The notes: generated by a model not told the origin, from the sequence alone. A stretch of DNA of 64,000 nucleotides from Littorina saxatilis (GCF_037325665.1 NC_090252.1:11419360-11483359); one strand, 5' to 3'. Shown: positions 11,279 through 23,002, numbered from the stretch's first letter. Numbers and translations: made by a program.

Positions 11279-11384
11279 TTTCGCCCCACTGAACGACTGA
11301 CGTCACAGCCGCTTCGGCCTTTTCCGGAGGAACACCGCGTGCCACTTCGATCGCGTTGCACTTGCAGTCATTCGGCGATGCCAC
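11279..11384 (-). CDS. possible exon inside an inverted duplication
   Basis: Minus strand: acceptor gataatcaag, open reading VASPNDCKCNAIEVARGVPP then EKAEAAVTSVVQWGE, donor GTAAGT. It looks coding, but its phase-0 start does not fit the phase-1 end of the 13578-13979 exon, so membership in gene C is unproven. A diverged inverted copy lies at about 12310-12432 (+) and has lost the frame. Confidence 0.3.
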
Positions 11385-11867
11385 CTTGATTATCAGTTAC
11401 TAAAGTTATTATTTTGGCAATATGAAAGAAATTAGTTTTTTTCTTTTGTTACACTTACACATAGTTTTATGAAGATCAATTTCAGACTCGGCAAAAAAAT
11501 GGTTGTATCATGAGCGACTGTCACAAGCGAGAGGTGCGGTTTGATCAGTAGGTCAGTCACTGTCGAACTGTTCGGTACGAAGCACGGTTTTGTTTCTGGT
11601 AACTATATTGATTTCTTCAAGTTGTACTAATGTTAACGCTTTGCGCTGCGGTTTAATATGTGTGCTTGTTATTGGCTAATTCGGTGAGCCCACGCCGTTT
11701 AGTTTGCAGACCGTGCACATGTGAGCTTTGTGTAATCGCGTTTTAATCATAACATACCACCGTGCTAAACCGCTTTCGGGGAAATGATTTTTTAAAAATT
11801 GAAGGGTGGAGTTAAGGACACAAAATAGATGACAAAAATAAAGCAAACAAGACACACAAAAAAACTG

Positions 11868-11945
11868 TAACCAGGAAGGGAGTCGAACCCGAGTCAGCTG
11901 ACCTTCAAGCTGGAGCACAAACCACTAGGCTACGACAGCAACTGA
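11868..11945 (-). repeat. tRNA-like SINE head
   Basis: Minus strand carries an A box, TAGCCTAGTGGTTTGTGC, and a perfect B box, GGTTCGACTCC, with a T-rich body beyond. It does not fold as a clean tRNA, so it is a SINE or tRNA relic rather than a working tRNA gene. Confidence 0.5.
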
Positions 11946-12432
11946 CAGACAGGGCTACAAAAGTGAAGGCATTTTAGGGTTACTCCGTCGTACAAGTATG
12001 TGACGTTTCTCGCGCATGAAGGTTCTGTTACAAACTCTACGGCTGAGAAAGGTTGCATTTGAAGTTAAATGTCCACTTAAATATCAAAGGGAACACCATT
12101 TCTGAACAATACAGCGGTTTGCCCTCGCCTCTTGCAGTCGTTCAGGTGAAACCAAATCGGCTTGCCTGATACAGCAGATATATATGTGAACACTTCCACG
12201 TCACACTGAAACACTGAGCTACAGTTTAGTAACGTGATATGTTTTTAACTGTTCGATCACTTATATTGCTTTCAGATTTAACACACCAAGATGAACCGAA
12301 ACAGTGGCACGGTTTTCGTTGCGAAAATGTGCAATGGCAGTGCTACGCGATCGAAGTGTGTATTATGTACACGCGGTGTTCCTCCGGAAAAGACCGAAGC
12401 GACATGTGATGTCAGTTGTTCAGTGGGGCGTT

Positions 12433-12912
12433 TAGGAATCGCAAATTCGCCGCCCGGCCACAATAAATGATCTCTAGAACTGTGTGAACGACAGCACATT
12501 GAAATGTCGCGACACACATTTGCCAGCAGACCGACTTTGGAACTCGTGACGTCAAATGTTCGAAACAAATTGCAACATTACATTTGTTTCCAAAATACGT
12601 CATGTTTGGCCGATGTTGCAGTCTTGCAAGAGTAAACAAAAATCCTCTTGTTTGTTTTGTTCTCCAGAGTGTTTCCGTATAACCTCAATAATGTAAGCAC
12701 AGATTACAACAGAAGCTGACAAATATGACATCAAATGATCGGACTTCATTCAATCTCGGATGTACAAAACACACCCATTGACCACAGACTTCCGGATTAG
12801 GCGTTGAGGCCCTGTATGGGATGTAAACAGACACAGTGATGTGTCTAAAACATAACAACACACGTCTTACCGCATTAAAAGTGTACTAAAGAAAATACAC
12901 AATGTTCAATTG
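12433..12912. other. no recognisable feature
   Basis: Non-coding. Nothing recognised on either strand. Confidence 0.35.
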
Positions 12913-13032
12913 TAACTTACGTTGGGAATCCCTCGCGACTTTCTTTGTTTAGTGGGGCACTCAGGTGGTCTCGGCTTCCCGTAAGTGCCCCACTAAACAA
13001 AGAAAGTCTCTCGGGATTCCCAACGTGAGTTA
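12913..13032. repeat. foldback hairpin
   Basis: About 50-bp arms, TAACTTACGTTGGGAATCCC... and ...GGATTCCCAACGTGAGTTA, around a ~20-base loop. Both arms contain AGTGGGGCAC / GTGCCCCACT. Confidence 0.85.
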
Positions 13033-13375
13033 TAAATAGAACATTGTGTAATCTCTCTGTAATCATTTTGAAATCAGTTAGAGAAAATCAGTTTTTTATG
13101 AACATTGTAATGAGAAACTAATTATTTAATTATTAAGCTTCCAAGATTGAGTGCAATCCATAGTCTTAGTGAAAAAAGAGTTTGTTAAACACCTTTTGAC
13201 CAAAATTGCATTCCATTTGATTGAAAAAAAATGCAATTGCTTCATTGCCGCATCCACTTTTGTTGAAATATCACAAACGACATGTATCAACAAACAGAAA
13301 ACAAGTTTGGGGGTATCATCTGGAATAATTTGTTTATCAAGATTGATTGAGATCTGTTCAGTAGTTTTCTGGGAA

Positions 13376-13378
<3 letters not shown>

Positions 13379-13445
<67 letters not shown>

Positions 13446-13489
13446 ACCCACACACACACACACATACACACCCACACACACACACACAC

Positions 13490-13552
<63 letters not shown>
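13379..13552. repeat. (AC)n microsatellite
   Basis: A 174-bp AC tract with a few imperfect units, 26 bases from the donor of the 13578-13979 exon. Confidence 0.9.
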
Positions 13553-13556
<4 letters not shown>

Positions 13557-13577
13557 ATGTCAAAGAATTCTACTTAC

Positions 13578-13979
13578 CGAACCTTGTTTGAAAGCATGCT
13601 GATGTATTTCTCGCCTGAATAGCAATATTTCCAAACGCATCAAGACACTGGGGTTGACAGTCCCACCCTGCGTTTTCGTGCACATTTCTCACAGCGTTGA
13701 TCTTGTAGACGATTGTGATGTCAGTTCCATCGTTACTCTGACACCCACAGGTATCCGCAAGGATGTTGGTGTTATTACATGCGGTGTTAATGTTTGTGAC
13801 TAGGCAAGAGAGTTTGTTGCTTAAACCTATGATGACTCGAAATACAACTATGTTGACGTTGAGATCGCATGGCACAGGGGAACTTAACTTGTTTAATGGA
13901 ATAATACACACCAGCGTTTGAACTGTTCCATTTTTCCAGGGATCTGGACAAGTCAAGTCGAAATCGTCCACACAGGTAA
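13578..13979 (-). CDS. Cys-rich Ig-like ectodomain exon (gene C)
   Basis: A 402-nt exon between the acceptor atgctttgctttcag and the donor G|GTAAGT, phase 1 on both sides. It reads VTCVDDFDLTCPDPWKNG, LVCIIPLNKLSSPVPC, NKLSCLVTNINTACNN, DTCGCQSNDGTDITIVYKI and NTSACFQTRFG. It has many Cys and N-glycosylation sites, as expected of a secreted or extracellular module. It fits in phase after the signal-peptide exon at 37940-37988 and could be the ectodomain of the receptor whose tail lies at 5.9-6.5 kb. The fold (Ig-like) is inferred from family context; the canonical D.G.Y.C motif is absent. Confidence 0.55.
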
Positions 13980-14746
13980 CTGAAAGCAAAGCATAATATG
14001 TTTTTCATGAGTAAGTGTCAAAATAGTCGCCTGGTGGGCTTGCCATTTTTTAATTAGACTAGCCCCTAGATAATGCCATTGCCAACCCTACGAGGTTAAG
14101 ATAGACAAGCCGTCTTTTTACTAGTGCAACAGACGTTAAACATGAACATGTTGAATTTTTAAATCTGATTATTTTACGCTCGAAATTGGTGTACCCACAG
14201 CAATGCCCCCAGTCTTTCCTTTCCAAATACAACAATGTAATTCTTGCATACAAAACACACCATGACGCAATCCTGATTTAATTTCTCGCTGTTGAATTTG
14301 CAGTCACGTATCGCACAAAGCACAACAATTCAGAGGTCACTCTTTTTTTCAATTCAATCATTGAACTGGTGCTATCACAGAGTCATGGAATACTAGATGC
14401 TCCCCCGTAAAAACTCGGCCACATTCCTGTGGAACTTCCAGACATTAAACATAGCCAGAGGAACCCCTCATGCTAACCTTTGTTTTGTAATTGCTATGAT
14501 TGCTTAAAATAAGCATTATATGCTTGAGTATGTAATCATCCATGCATTGTTCTTGTCATGATTAAAATTGAATAAAGTTTTGTTTAAACCAACCTCTCAG
14601 GCCATCTAATGTTATCGTTGCTATAATTGCACGCTGCTGCTATCATCCTGTAAAACTGATGGATGCATGCATGTGGCAGCTTTCGCTTTTGGTCACCGTG
14701 GCTGCACTGTCTGCGGCTTCCCGCGAGCCTAAGTGTGTGTGCGTGC

Positions 14747-14787
<41 letters not shown>

Positions 14788-14990
14788 TGCGTGCGTTCGT
14801 GTGTGTGTTTGTGTGTGCTTTGTCTACCTGTTATGTCTTCAAAGGAAAATAAAAACAGACAGTTATAAAGACAGTCTGAAATTTTGGTTTTAGGTTTTAT
14901 GAGAACAGCTTGCAACTGTTGTGCATTTGAAACATATGAGTCAAAATAATGATCTGGCACAAGGATTCCTAAAAACATGCGGAACATAAA
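13980..14990. other. no gene recognised; (GT)n at 14733-14817
   Basis: Non-coding DNA, possibly intron of gene C. Confidence 0.35.
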
Positions 14991-15065
14991 ACAAGTCGCG
15001 TAAGGCGAAATTACTACATTTAGTCAAGCTGTGGAATTCATAGAATGAAACTGAAAGCACCGTAT
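14991..15065 (-). mobile_element. R1 repeat fragment
   Basis: Begins ACAAGTCGCGTAAGGCGA like copy A and diverges after about 70 bases. Confidence 0.65.
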
Positions 15066-15447
15066 TTTTTTCACAATGACCGTAGTCCGCGGGGGGTAAA
15101 AATCAAAGGTCTGCCAAACCCGGCAAATGCAGTAGGCAGCCCAGAGATCCCTAAATACCTCTCCCAAAGATGGTACTTTTCGGCAATATTTACAGTTTCA
15201 AATTGTTAGGATAACTTCTTTGTGATTTTATAGAGGTGTTCTGGGGAAACTGAAAGGTAGCCTCGTCAGGGGACAACTATTCAAACCCATATCCTCATCA
15301 TTTTGTTTCTCGATTGAGAATAATCATTTATAGATGACTATTATTAATTTCCCTTGTTAGGGTGTACTTGCATGTACTGGTGGTTTGTTACCCATATGTC
15401 CTCAGTGACTGAGGCTTACTGGTGTTGGAGGGATATTTTGTTTTCCC

Positions 15448-15756
15448 TTATGGTATCCTGAAACTGGTCTCTATAAGCTCATGTATTCTGGCAGTAGAGC
15501 CGTTCATTGTTGGGTTGAACTCAGTGGTCCCTTTAAGGAAGGGTACACACCGGTCCTTCTCGATTGCGAGAATAAGCGATTGCTTTGCAGTGGTGAGACT
15601 CATTCTGCATTTGAAGTTTTCCTGCAGTTTGTCCAAGATGGGGATCACCCTTTCTTTTGCTGGTTTCAGGTTAACCTGCATGGCTTGTAGTTGACTCTGT
15701 CTGTTTTTATAGACAATCTCGTCAGAGTTGTTCTGCGATCTTCTTGGTGGGGCCAA
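15448..15756 (-). CDS. ORF of unknown family
   Basis: Open for about 100 codons with a coding-like, Lys/Gln-rich composition (KNRQSQLQAMQVNLKPAKER, LDKLQENFKCRMS). It lies in the same orientation as the Penelope-like fragment at 16.6-16.8 kb and may be its 3' part, but no motif proves this. Confidence 0.25.
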   Translation of the reverse strand: MAPPRRSQNNSDEIVYKNRQSQLQAMQVNLKPAKERVIPILDKLQENFKCRMSLTTAKQSLILAIEKDRCVPFLKGTTEFNPTMNGSTARIHELIETSFRIP

Positions 15757-16017
15757 ATTCCGCCCGTGGGTTGGCTAGCGTGTGTCAAGCAAGGCTCCGA
15801 GTGGCTGGGCGTAGCGTCTTTGATACGTGTAATGGGGCTCTGATGGCGTGGTGGGCGGAGTTGCCGTGGGGGGGGGGGGGGGGGGGTTGTGATAGTTGGG
15901 GCGCGAAATTGTGTCCCTCGCTCTCCGTTGCGGCTGAGTGATCGTGTTGCGTGTCGAGTCGATTCATTCGTGTTATCAGCACTATTGATCAGTAAAAGAC
16001 CGATGGGCTGCTATGGC

Positions 16018-16640
16018 AGGGGATTAATTGTAGAGTTGTTCATTTTCCCTTATTCGAAGCAAACACTTTATGAGGAAATTTCTCTCTCACGGGTGTAAGT
16101 TCAAGGTTTAGGTGAGGCACAACTTTCTGTTTAATAACAGGGGATCAATTGTAGAGTTGTTCATATTCCCTAATTCGAGGCAAACACTTTATGAGGAAAT
16201 ATCTCTCTCACGGGTGTAAGTTCAAGGTTTAGGTGAGGCACAAGTTTCTGTTTGATGACAGGGGATTAATGTAGAGTTGTTCATTTTCCCTAATTCGAAG
16301 CAAACACTTTATGAGGAAATTTCTCTCTCACGGGTGTAAGTTCAAGGTTTAGGTGAGGCACAACCTTCTGTTTGATGACAGGGGATCAATTGTAGAGTTG
16401 TTCATTTTCCCTAATTCGAGGCAAACACTTTATGAGGAAATATCTCTCTCACGGGTGTAAGTTCAAGGTTTAGGTGAGGCACAAGTTTCTGTTTGATGAC
16501 AGGGGATTAATGTAGAGTTGTTCATTTTCCCTAATTCGAAGCAAACACTTTATGAGGAAATTTCTCTCTCACAGGTGTAAGTTCAAGGTTAGGTGAGGCA
16601 CAACTTTCTGTTTGATGACAGGGGATCAATTGTAGGCGTT
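16018..16640. repeat. ~121-bp tandem array with two alternating variants
   Basis: Five full units plus a partial one, each with AAGCAAACACTTTATGAGGA. Type a (TTCGAAGCAAAC, AAATTTCTC) and type b (TTCGAGGCAAAC, AAATATCTC, CACAAGTTTC) alternate, giving a ~241-bp dimeric unit. More diverged units reappear at 17276-17545. Confidence 0.85.
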
Positions 16641-16831
16641 GGTATGAATTTGAGGCCTTTTTCTAGGCCCAGATATTGTCCATCCGAGAGTGGCACATTT
16701 GACAGGTTGATCACGAATTGTTTGGCTCGTGTCAAGTTGTTGTTGATTTTCTTTTCTTTCTCATTAGAAAGTCTGGTTTGTTTCCTCCTTTTGATGCGGA
16801 GTTTTGTTTTGGAGTGTCTGCCCATGATTTG
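16589..16831 (-). mobile_element. Penelope-like element fragment
   Basis: Minus strand reads VINLSNVPLSDGQYLGLEKG then LKFIPTPTID. This matches the conserved N-terminal segment of Penelope-like reverse transcriptases (NLS...L...E...L.KGL.F.PTP), preceded by a basic region (KTKLRIKRRKQTR). The coding sequence runs into the first unit of the 121-bp array, which seems to have grown at this point. No RT core or GIY-YIG domain was found. Confidence 0.55.
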
Positions 16832-17275
16832 GGAGAGAACTGTATAGTGACAAATGCACTTTGACCACGGATAGTGGGGTGGTATCCCGTGTCCCTTTGA
16901 TGCGGGAATGTGAGGGGATGAGCAGACCGTCGAAATATTGCTTAGTTGGGTTTAGTGCCAATGTGCAGACATAACAGTTGGGGAGGAGGCTTAGGAATGT
17001 GCCGGCCTCAGTCTCTTCCTTTCCTTTCCCGGCTCGTCCCTTGATTGGGTTTGAGGGATGGCAAGTGCCGGAAATACCTATTGCTGTAGGATTTAGCTGT
17101 TGCGTATCCGCGTGTGTGACTTGATACCCTTATAGCTGCGGTGTCTCAGTTGAAACGGAAATGCCCTGGCACTGGAAGGATTAGTTATATCGTTCCAGCG
17201 TCTGTTGCTAGAGACTGGTCAATTTACGGTGTCGTAGTGGAGACAGATGTTATCCATCTCTGGGAGTTTGATAAC
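16832..17275. other. spacer between two blocks of the 121-bp repeat
   Basis: No gene recognised. Probably further Penelope-like or unrelated inserted sequence. Confidence 0.3.
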
Positions 17276-17545
17276 TTGGTATTAATTGTAAAGTTGTACC
17301 ATTTTCCCTAATTCCAAGCAAGCACTTTATGAGGAAATTTCTCTCTCACAGGTACAAGTTCAAGGTTTAGGAGAGGTACAACTTTCTGTTTGATAGCTGG
17401 GGATTAGGTGCAGAGTTGTATCTTTTTGCCCAATTCGAAGCAAACACTTTATGAGGAAATTCTTCTCTCACGGTTGTAAGTTCAAGGTTTAGGAAAGGCA
17501 CAACTTTCTGTTTGATAACTGGGGATTAATTGTAGAGTTGTTCAA
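17276..17545. repeat. second block of the 121-bp repeat
   Basis: Two diverged full units and a partial one, each with GCACTTTATGAGGAAATT or a close form. Confidence 0.75.
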
Positions 17546-17591
17546 TTTTTCTACCTACACAGAGGACGAAATTACCAAGAAAAGATAGAAC

Positions 17592-18868
17592 CTAACACCA
17601 GTAACAGCAAAAAGGTGCACAGACAGTTCCGTGCGGATCTTTCGCCATTATCTGAAAGAAAAGGGAAAAGGTGAGGATTTTGAAGCAATGTCGAAAAATG
17701 AACTGAACAGTACTCTTGGCTCTTTCTATATGGAAGCTAGATCTGAAAGTGGCGACTTGTATAAACGAAAAACACTGGAAGGGATCCGGTACGGTCTGAA
17801 TCGCCACCTGAAGTCGCCACCGCACAACAACGACTTCGATATTGTTCGGGATTCTGATTTTTCCGTTGCTAACGAATAGTTCAAGGCGGCTGTCAAAGAA
17901 CTCAAGCAACAAGGCAAAGGGAACACCACCCACTACGAACCCATGGCCGAAGCCGACAGGCAACAGCTGTACCACAGCATGTACATGAACACGGCGACAC
18001 CAACGGGGCTAGCGAACAAGGTACAGTTCGACGTGCGGTATTACTTTTCAAGAAGGGGTGCAGAAAACATGCATTCCATGACCAAAACCACGTTCCGAAT
18101 CAAAACAGACGCAACAACAAACAGAGAGTATGTGTGCAAAATCCCCGACGAACTTACCAAAAATCACCAACACGACACGGCATTCGTCACCGGATTCATG
18201 CCAGCGACTCTGACAGATTCGTGCCCCGGGGACTCTTTCAGGCAGTATATCAGCCACCTCAACCCCGACTGCGACCGTCTTTGGGTGTGACTTACTTGAC
18301 TTATTCCTGTAGACTCCCTGTGGAGCATAGGGCCGCAACAACTCCTCGCCAACGCACCCGGTTGTCTTTGGGTGTATCCCCTGGATACTTTTTCTACATA
18401 TTCGCCGGTTTGGTATGCGAAGAAACCAATCGGTGTAAACTCAATGTCCCAGTTCCTCCCCCGTCTGAGCAAATCCTGCGGTCTGAGTCAAGTATACACA
18501 AATCACTCGATCTGGGCCACAAGTGCCACTGTCCTGCATCAATCCAGCTTCACGCCTGCAGAAATCATGGCTGTGACCGTCATCGAAGCGTCAGCGCGCT
18601 CACCACATACCAACGTACATCAGATGCCCAGAAGCTACAGATGGGTGACGCTTTGGCAATTGAGGCTTCGTCTTCTTCCCTGACACGCACGCAGACAGTC
18701 AGGCAGGTCCAAGGTGCACCGACGGTGATGGCAGGTTCGGATTACGAAACACTCGACTGTTTCTTTGATGAGATACACGAACCAATAGACGAAAGTGTGC
18801 CCCAGATAAGGAATATTGTCTTCCAAAACTGCACCATCAACAACATTAACATCACTGTGAGAAAATGA
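17592..18868 (+). pseudogene. Crypton-type tyrosine recombinase relic (DUF3504-like)
   Basis: Intronless. Reads VRIFRHYLKEKGKGEDFEAM, LNSTLGSFYMEAR, TLEGIRYGLNRHL, FKAAVKELKQQGKGN, VRYYFSRRGAENMHSMTKTT and YTNHSIWATSATVLHQ. This order matches the Crypton-derived domain of ZMYM/QRICH1-type proteins, ending in the recombinase NHSIRATAATVL box and a C-terminal FQNCTINNINI. In-frame stops lie at about 17877 and 18288, with frame shifts near both ends. The Arg expected in NHSIR is Trp, so the catalytic site is lost. Plain DNA-transposon relic; no ends identified. Confidence 0.75.
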
Positions 18869-18879
18869 ACGATATAATC

Positions 18880-19867
18880 ACAACAAGAGGCGAAGCCTTC
18901 AAGGCTCACGTAAGAAATAGACAAACAGTAACACAAACTCAATCACTCCGTCACACATACACACCCACACACACAGTAAGCTTAGGTGACACTGTGCAAG
19001 AAAGAGACACTAGATCTAGATCTGTCTGTCTGCATGTAGCCTACTTACAGGGACACGACTGCCAAATAGTCTCGGCCCGCTCAAAATAACAATGACCGAG
19101 ACCACACACACCACGCGAGAGAGAAAGACTACAGGGAGGCATGCCGTCATGATGCATTAATTGACGTCAAACACTTTTGACCGTGACGTAATCTTATGCG
19201 AGCTTTATCCAGTCTTGGATAACCACTCACACATAGACTCGGAAATGTTAAAGTTTATCCTACATACGTGAGAGAGATACTCATGAGATAATAATCGTTC
19301 AAATCACACGTGTGTATATCATGTAAATGAGGTCATGTCAAGCAAGTCTGGCAGGGACCTGTTTTTTGCCACTACTAATGATGCCAAAGTCACCGAGACA
19401 AACGTCATTGTAGCAGAAAAAAAATGCCCTCGTTAATTCCCCTCGATTAATTGTTGGAACAAACAGGTCACGCCACACTTTCCAGAGTGACGTTTCTTTG
19501 CTTTGACGTAATAGATTGCACGAGGCTTTAGAAGAGATCGAGGTTCGAAATCAAGCGTCTTCAATGTGGCTGCCTCGACTGCGGGACGTTTTCAGTAAAA
19601 TACACGTAAGTACAGTATGTAGGATAAACAGAATACTACATGGCTTGCTGTGTCGTACCAGATTTACACTCGTTGCTTTTTCAAATAGTGAACAGCTCGC
19701 TTTCGCTCGCAGTTCAATATTTAAAAAAACAACTCGTGTAAATCTGGTACGACACAGCAAGCCATGTAGTATTCTCTATTTCTACCACAGACATACACAC
19801 ACACACACACGCACACACACACGCACAGAGAGACAAAGTTACGATCGCATAGGCTACACTTCGTGAG
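18880..19867 (+). mobile_element. R2 repeat copy 1 (TIR-like ends)
   Basis: Starts ACAAGAGGCGAAGCCTTCAA with GGCTCACGTAAG inside its left end, and closes CGATCGCATAGGCTACACTT then CGTGAGCC. Compared with copy 2 at 27 kb it carries about 600 extra bases, including the hairpin at 19630-19775. Confidence 0.65.
19630..19775. repeat. foldback hairpin
   Basis: Arms begin AGAATACTACATGGCTTGCT and close AGCAAGCCATGTAGTATTCT, with ~55-bp pairing around an unpaired centre. Lies inside R2 copy 1. Confidence 0.85.
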
Positions 19868-20216
19868 CCAACCAGTTCCCCTGCGAAACTATTTGGGTGG
19901 ACTTTCCCACGACGTGACCTACAAAAATCCTCCGTGTTCGTTCGCGCCTTAAATTCAACCTGTGTTAGTGCGCGCGTGTGTTTGTGTGTTTAGATTTCGT
20001 TCGTTGTCGCTGTTTGGTTAAACAAAAAGTGTATTTAATCATTAAAAGGTTCAGAAACGTTGGTTGTTACTTAGTTGAATACATTCAACCAGAAAATGCG
20101 TGTGTGCGGTATGTGTGAAAAGGCAATTGTGTTGTCAGTCTGGTTTTGTGCCTGTGATTTCGTCCCCCAAAACTCGAATATATCTGTCTATGCCTATGCT
20201 GTGAGACATAATCGCC

Positions 20217-20350
20217 ATTACGAGCTAGTCGTGTGACAGAGAGTTTTCTTGCACACTCGACTGCTGATGTCTCACTCTGGCTAAAGCCGTCGTGAAACAT
20301 CTACAGTCTCGTGTGCAAGAAAACTCTCTGTCACACGACTAGCTCGTAAT
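20217..20350. repeat. foldback hairpin
   Basis: Arms ATTACGAGCTAGTCGTGTGA... / ...TCACACGACTAGCTCGTAAT, ~45 bp, extending through GTTTTCTTGCACAC. Confidence 0.85.
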
Positions 20351-20358
20351 AGCGGGTA

Positions 20359-20832
20359 ATGTTTTTGGAATCAGAAAATGAAGAAGAATGAGATGAACGT
20401 AAGTTTGGATCGTTTTATAAAAAAAATAAGTTTAAGTACAATGTTCAGATTTTTGATGACCAAAGACATTAATTAATTTTTGAGCCACCAAGCTGAAATG
20501 CAATACCAAAGTCCGGCCTCCGTCGAAGATTGCTTTGCCACAATTTCAATCAATTTGATTGAAAACTCAATGACCAAAATGTCAATCAATTTGATTGAAA
20601 AATGAGGATGTGACAGTGCCGCCTCAACTTTTACAAAAAGCCGGATATGACGTTATCAAAGACATTTATCCAAAAAATGAAAAAAATCTGAGGATATCAT
20701 ACCCAGGAACTCTCATGTAAAATGTCTTTCTTTCTTTCTTTATTTGGTGTTTAACGTCGTTTTCAACCACGAAGGTTATATCGCGACGATGTAAAATGTC
20801 ATAAAGATCGGTCCAGTAGTTTACTCTGAATC

Positions 20833-20910
<78 letters not shown>

Positions 20911-20971
20911 ACGACCCTCGTCTCGATTCCCCCTCTATGTTAAAACATTTAGTCAAAACTTGACTAAATGT
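20359..20971 (-). mobile_element. R1 repeat copy D, truncated
   Basis: Keeps the half with the (CA)n tract (20838-20908) and the terminal TTTAGTCAAAACTTGACTAAA hairpin. Begins directly after the foldback at 20350. Confidence 0.75.
20727..20789 (-). mobile_element. 63-bp 5'-truncated retroposon tail with 11-bp target duplication
   Basis: TGTAAAATGTC occurs at 20716-20726 and 20790-20800, flanking (TTTC)n plus TTTATTTGGTGTTTAACGTC and GGTTATATCGCGACG. The same tail sequence occurs at 53.84 kb. Uninterrupted R1 copies confirm the empty site. Confidence 0.8.
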
Positions 20972-21119
20972 AAAACATGAATGTGTAGTTCTGGGGATGA
21001 TATTGTTCCGGTGGAAGTACTCAATAATTATGCAACTTTTTATTAGTTCGATTCATTTTATAATCCAAAACGTTTGGAATGAAGCAAACGAATATAATAC
21101 AAGAATTACGAGTTAAAAA

Positions 21120-21215
21120 AAAAAGGATTGCCGTCGAAGCGGATCGAACCCGGGACCACAAAAAGTAAGAACTAGCGCTATTGTCGAGCGTGTTACCAGC
21201 TATTCTGTCGGACTT
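21120..21215 (-). repeat. tRNA-like SINE head
   Basis: Minus strand has an A box, AATAGCTGGTAACACGC, and a B box, GGGTTCGATCC, at near-tRNA spacing. The 3' end runs into an A/T tract on the plus strand, so it is SINE-like rather than a functional tRNA. Confidence 0.45.
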
Positions 21216-23002
21216 TTGTCGAGGGAGGTTTTTATTTCAAATATTACACTTGAGTTCTCGAGCGTGGCAACAACTGACTCGATTTTCGAGTCTCTCCGTT
21301 CGTATTTGAGTATTGTTCTCTATATCTCACTGTTCGGGGCTAGTTCCGTTCATAACTGACCCTACGCTCCCTGTCACTTTGTATAAGTTTGGAAAGCAAT
21401 ATCAAGTAGCAATAATTTCAAGCGTGACCGACATTATCATTGATACATAATGCATTGACCAATCGCCGAAAGGCGATGACGTCATTGCATGAAACTACCC
21501 AAAATCCTCTATTATCGATGACACACTAAGGAGCAAGTTCGAGAGAACGACGATCTATGGGCGGTTTATCATGTAAAGGGAAGCAAGCGGTTACAAACGG
21601 GCGTCGATAGAGCCAATGAACAGTGTTATCTACTTGTAGTATTTCATTCACTTGTGATGCCAGCGGCTACACGCACATGAAACTTAGACAGAATCTGTAT
21701 CAATCCTGTGACGAGTTTAACAACATTTTCCGAAACATTGCGTCACATCTGATAAAACAACCGTCACGATCCGAACTTTCGCATGAAGTATCTCTAGTAT
21801 GTTGGTAAAACATTCTGAAAGTGTCAAAGTAATCGACAAAGTCATTGCAAAATGTAGCGCTTTTTGACATGATACCCATAACAATGGACGCAAAACGTCC
21901 CGTTTTGACCGCTCTTTCGATCGACACCTGCATCAGTATGAATAGCATACCACGCGCAATAAGCAAAGGTAGCGAAACAAAACAATTTGTTGAGGGTAGA
22001 TAATTGGTTTGACTTTCTTCCTGTATGTCAAAGTTGCAAAGTTTTGCCAATTGTGATTTCTGCGAAAAGGGACACTATGGACACAATTATTGATTTGAAG
22101 TTTTTTGATTTTATTTGACAGATTGCTATGTTTAGAACGTGATCTGAGAATATCAGACCTTGACATATATTTTTGACGGAGTTATGGCCCATGTTCGGAG
22201 ATACCCCCAAAATGACTTAAAATGGCCAACATCGTGAAAACAAACTTTTGTTGAGAAAAAGCAAGTTCAATCATCAGGGGTGCGTTGCATAGGCAGAACG
22301 CCTCAGAACGTTAGCAAACGTTTTCTATGCAAGGCATAGTTTTGTTGTGGTAGACAAATAGCTCCAGTCGGACATGGTGAACTTGGTCAACCTTGCTTGT
22401 TAAAAGCTGACATCCCATCTGGATGCTTCAATTAGATGTCCGTCATCATCTCCAGATGGGATGTCACCTTTGTTCCACTAATATTTTGGCCGCCATATTG
22501 AAAACAAAATGGCTGACAATGAAATAGGGATTTTCACACATTTTTGCTCATACTTGGTGTTTGTGGGCACATTTAGTGTCATTTCCTATGCTTATTAATA
22601 TGATAAAGGCGTTGAGAAATGTTTTAGTTTTGTTGGACAAATGGAAAAGGCGATATTTTGCATTTTTCAGTTATTTTACATATTCCGTATGTCTTTAATT
22701 CTTTCAGTCTTAACAATTGGTTTCAAGACTCTTCACATTGTGAAATTTAGCAACATGTAACCATGTACAAGTCATGAGAAAGCTTCTTGAATTGACTCAG
22801 ACTCAGCAATTGTTGCCAGGATTTGCGGAAAACAAGCAAAATAACAATCTTCTGAACGTAGGATTCCCTGCGCAACGTTACTGACATCATTGTAGAAAGG
22901 CTAAAGAATAATGACCATATATCCTAAATGCATTTGAAATCAGAAAATAAAGCGTTATTCATTAAAAAAAAATCAAAAAAAAATCAGCTTATCTAGTTGT
23001 AG
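21216..23002. other. no gene recognised
   Basis: AT-rich DNA with short ORFs only. Holds one small hairpin at 22409-22465 (arms GACATCCCATCTGGA / TCCAGATGGGATGTC). Confidence 0.35.

Larger units (their letters stand above)
11279..12432. repeat. inverted duplication (arms ~110-120 bp)
   Basis: The right arm, read on the minus strand, repeats the left arm: GCCCCACTGAAC..CTGACGTCA, CTTTTCCGGAGGAACACCGC and CACTTCGATCGCGT, with small gaps. It could be the ends of a TIR element or an inverted exon copy. Confidence 0.5.

Noticed and set aside
13151-13591. Open frames of Thr-His or Cys-Val repeats across (AC)n tracts here and at many other sites
   Set aside because: They are readings of microsatellites, without start context, splice sites or domains.
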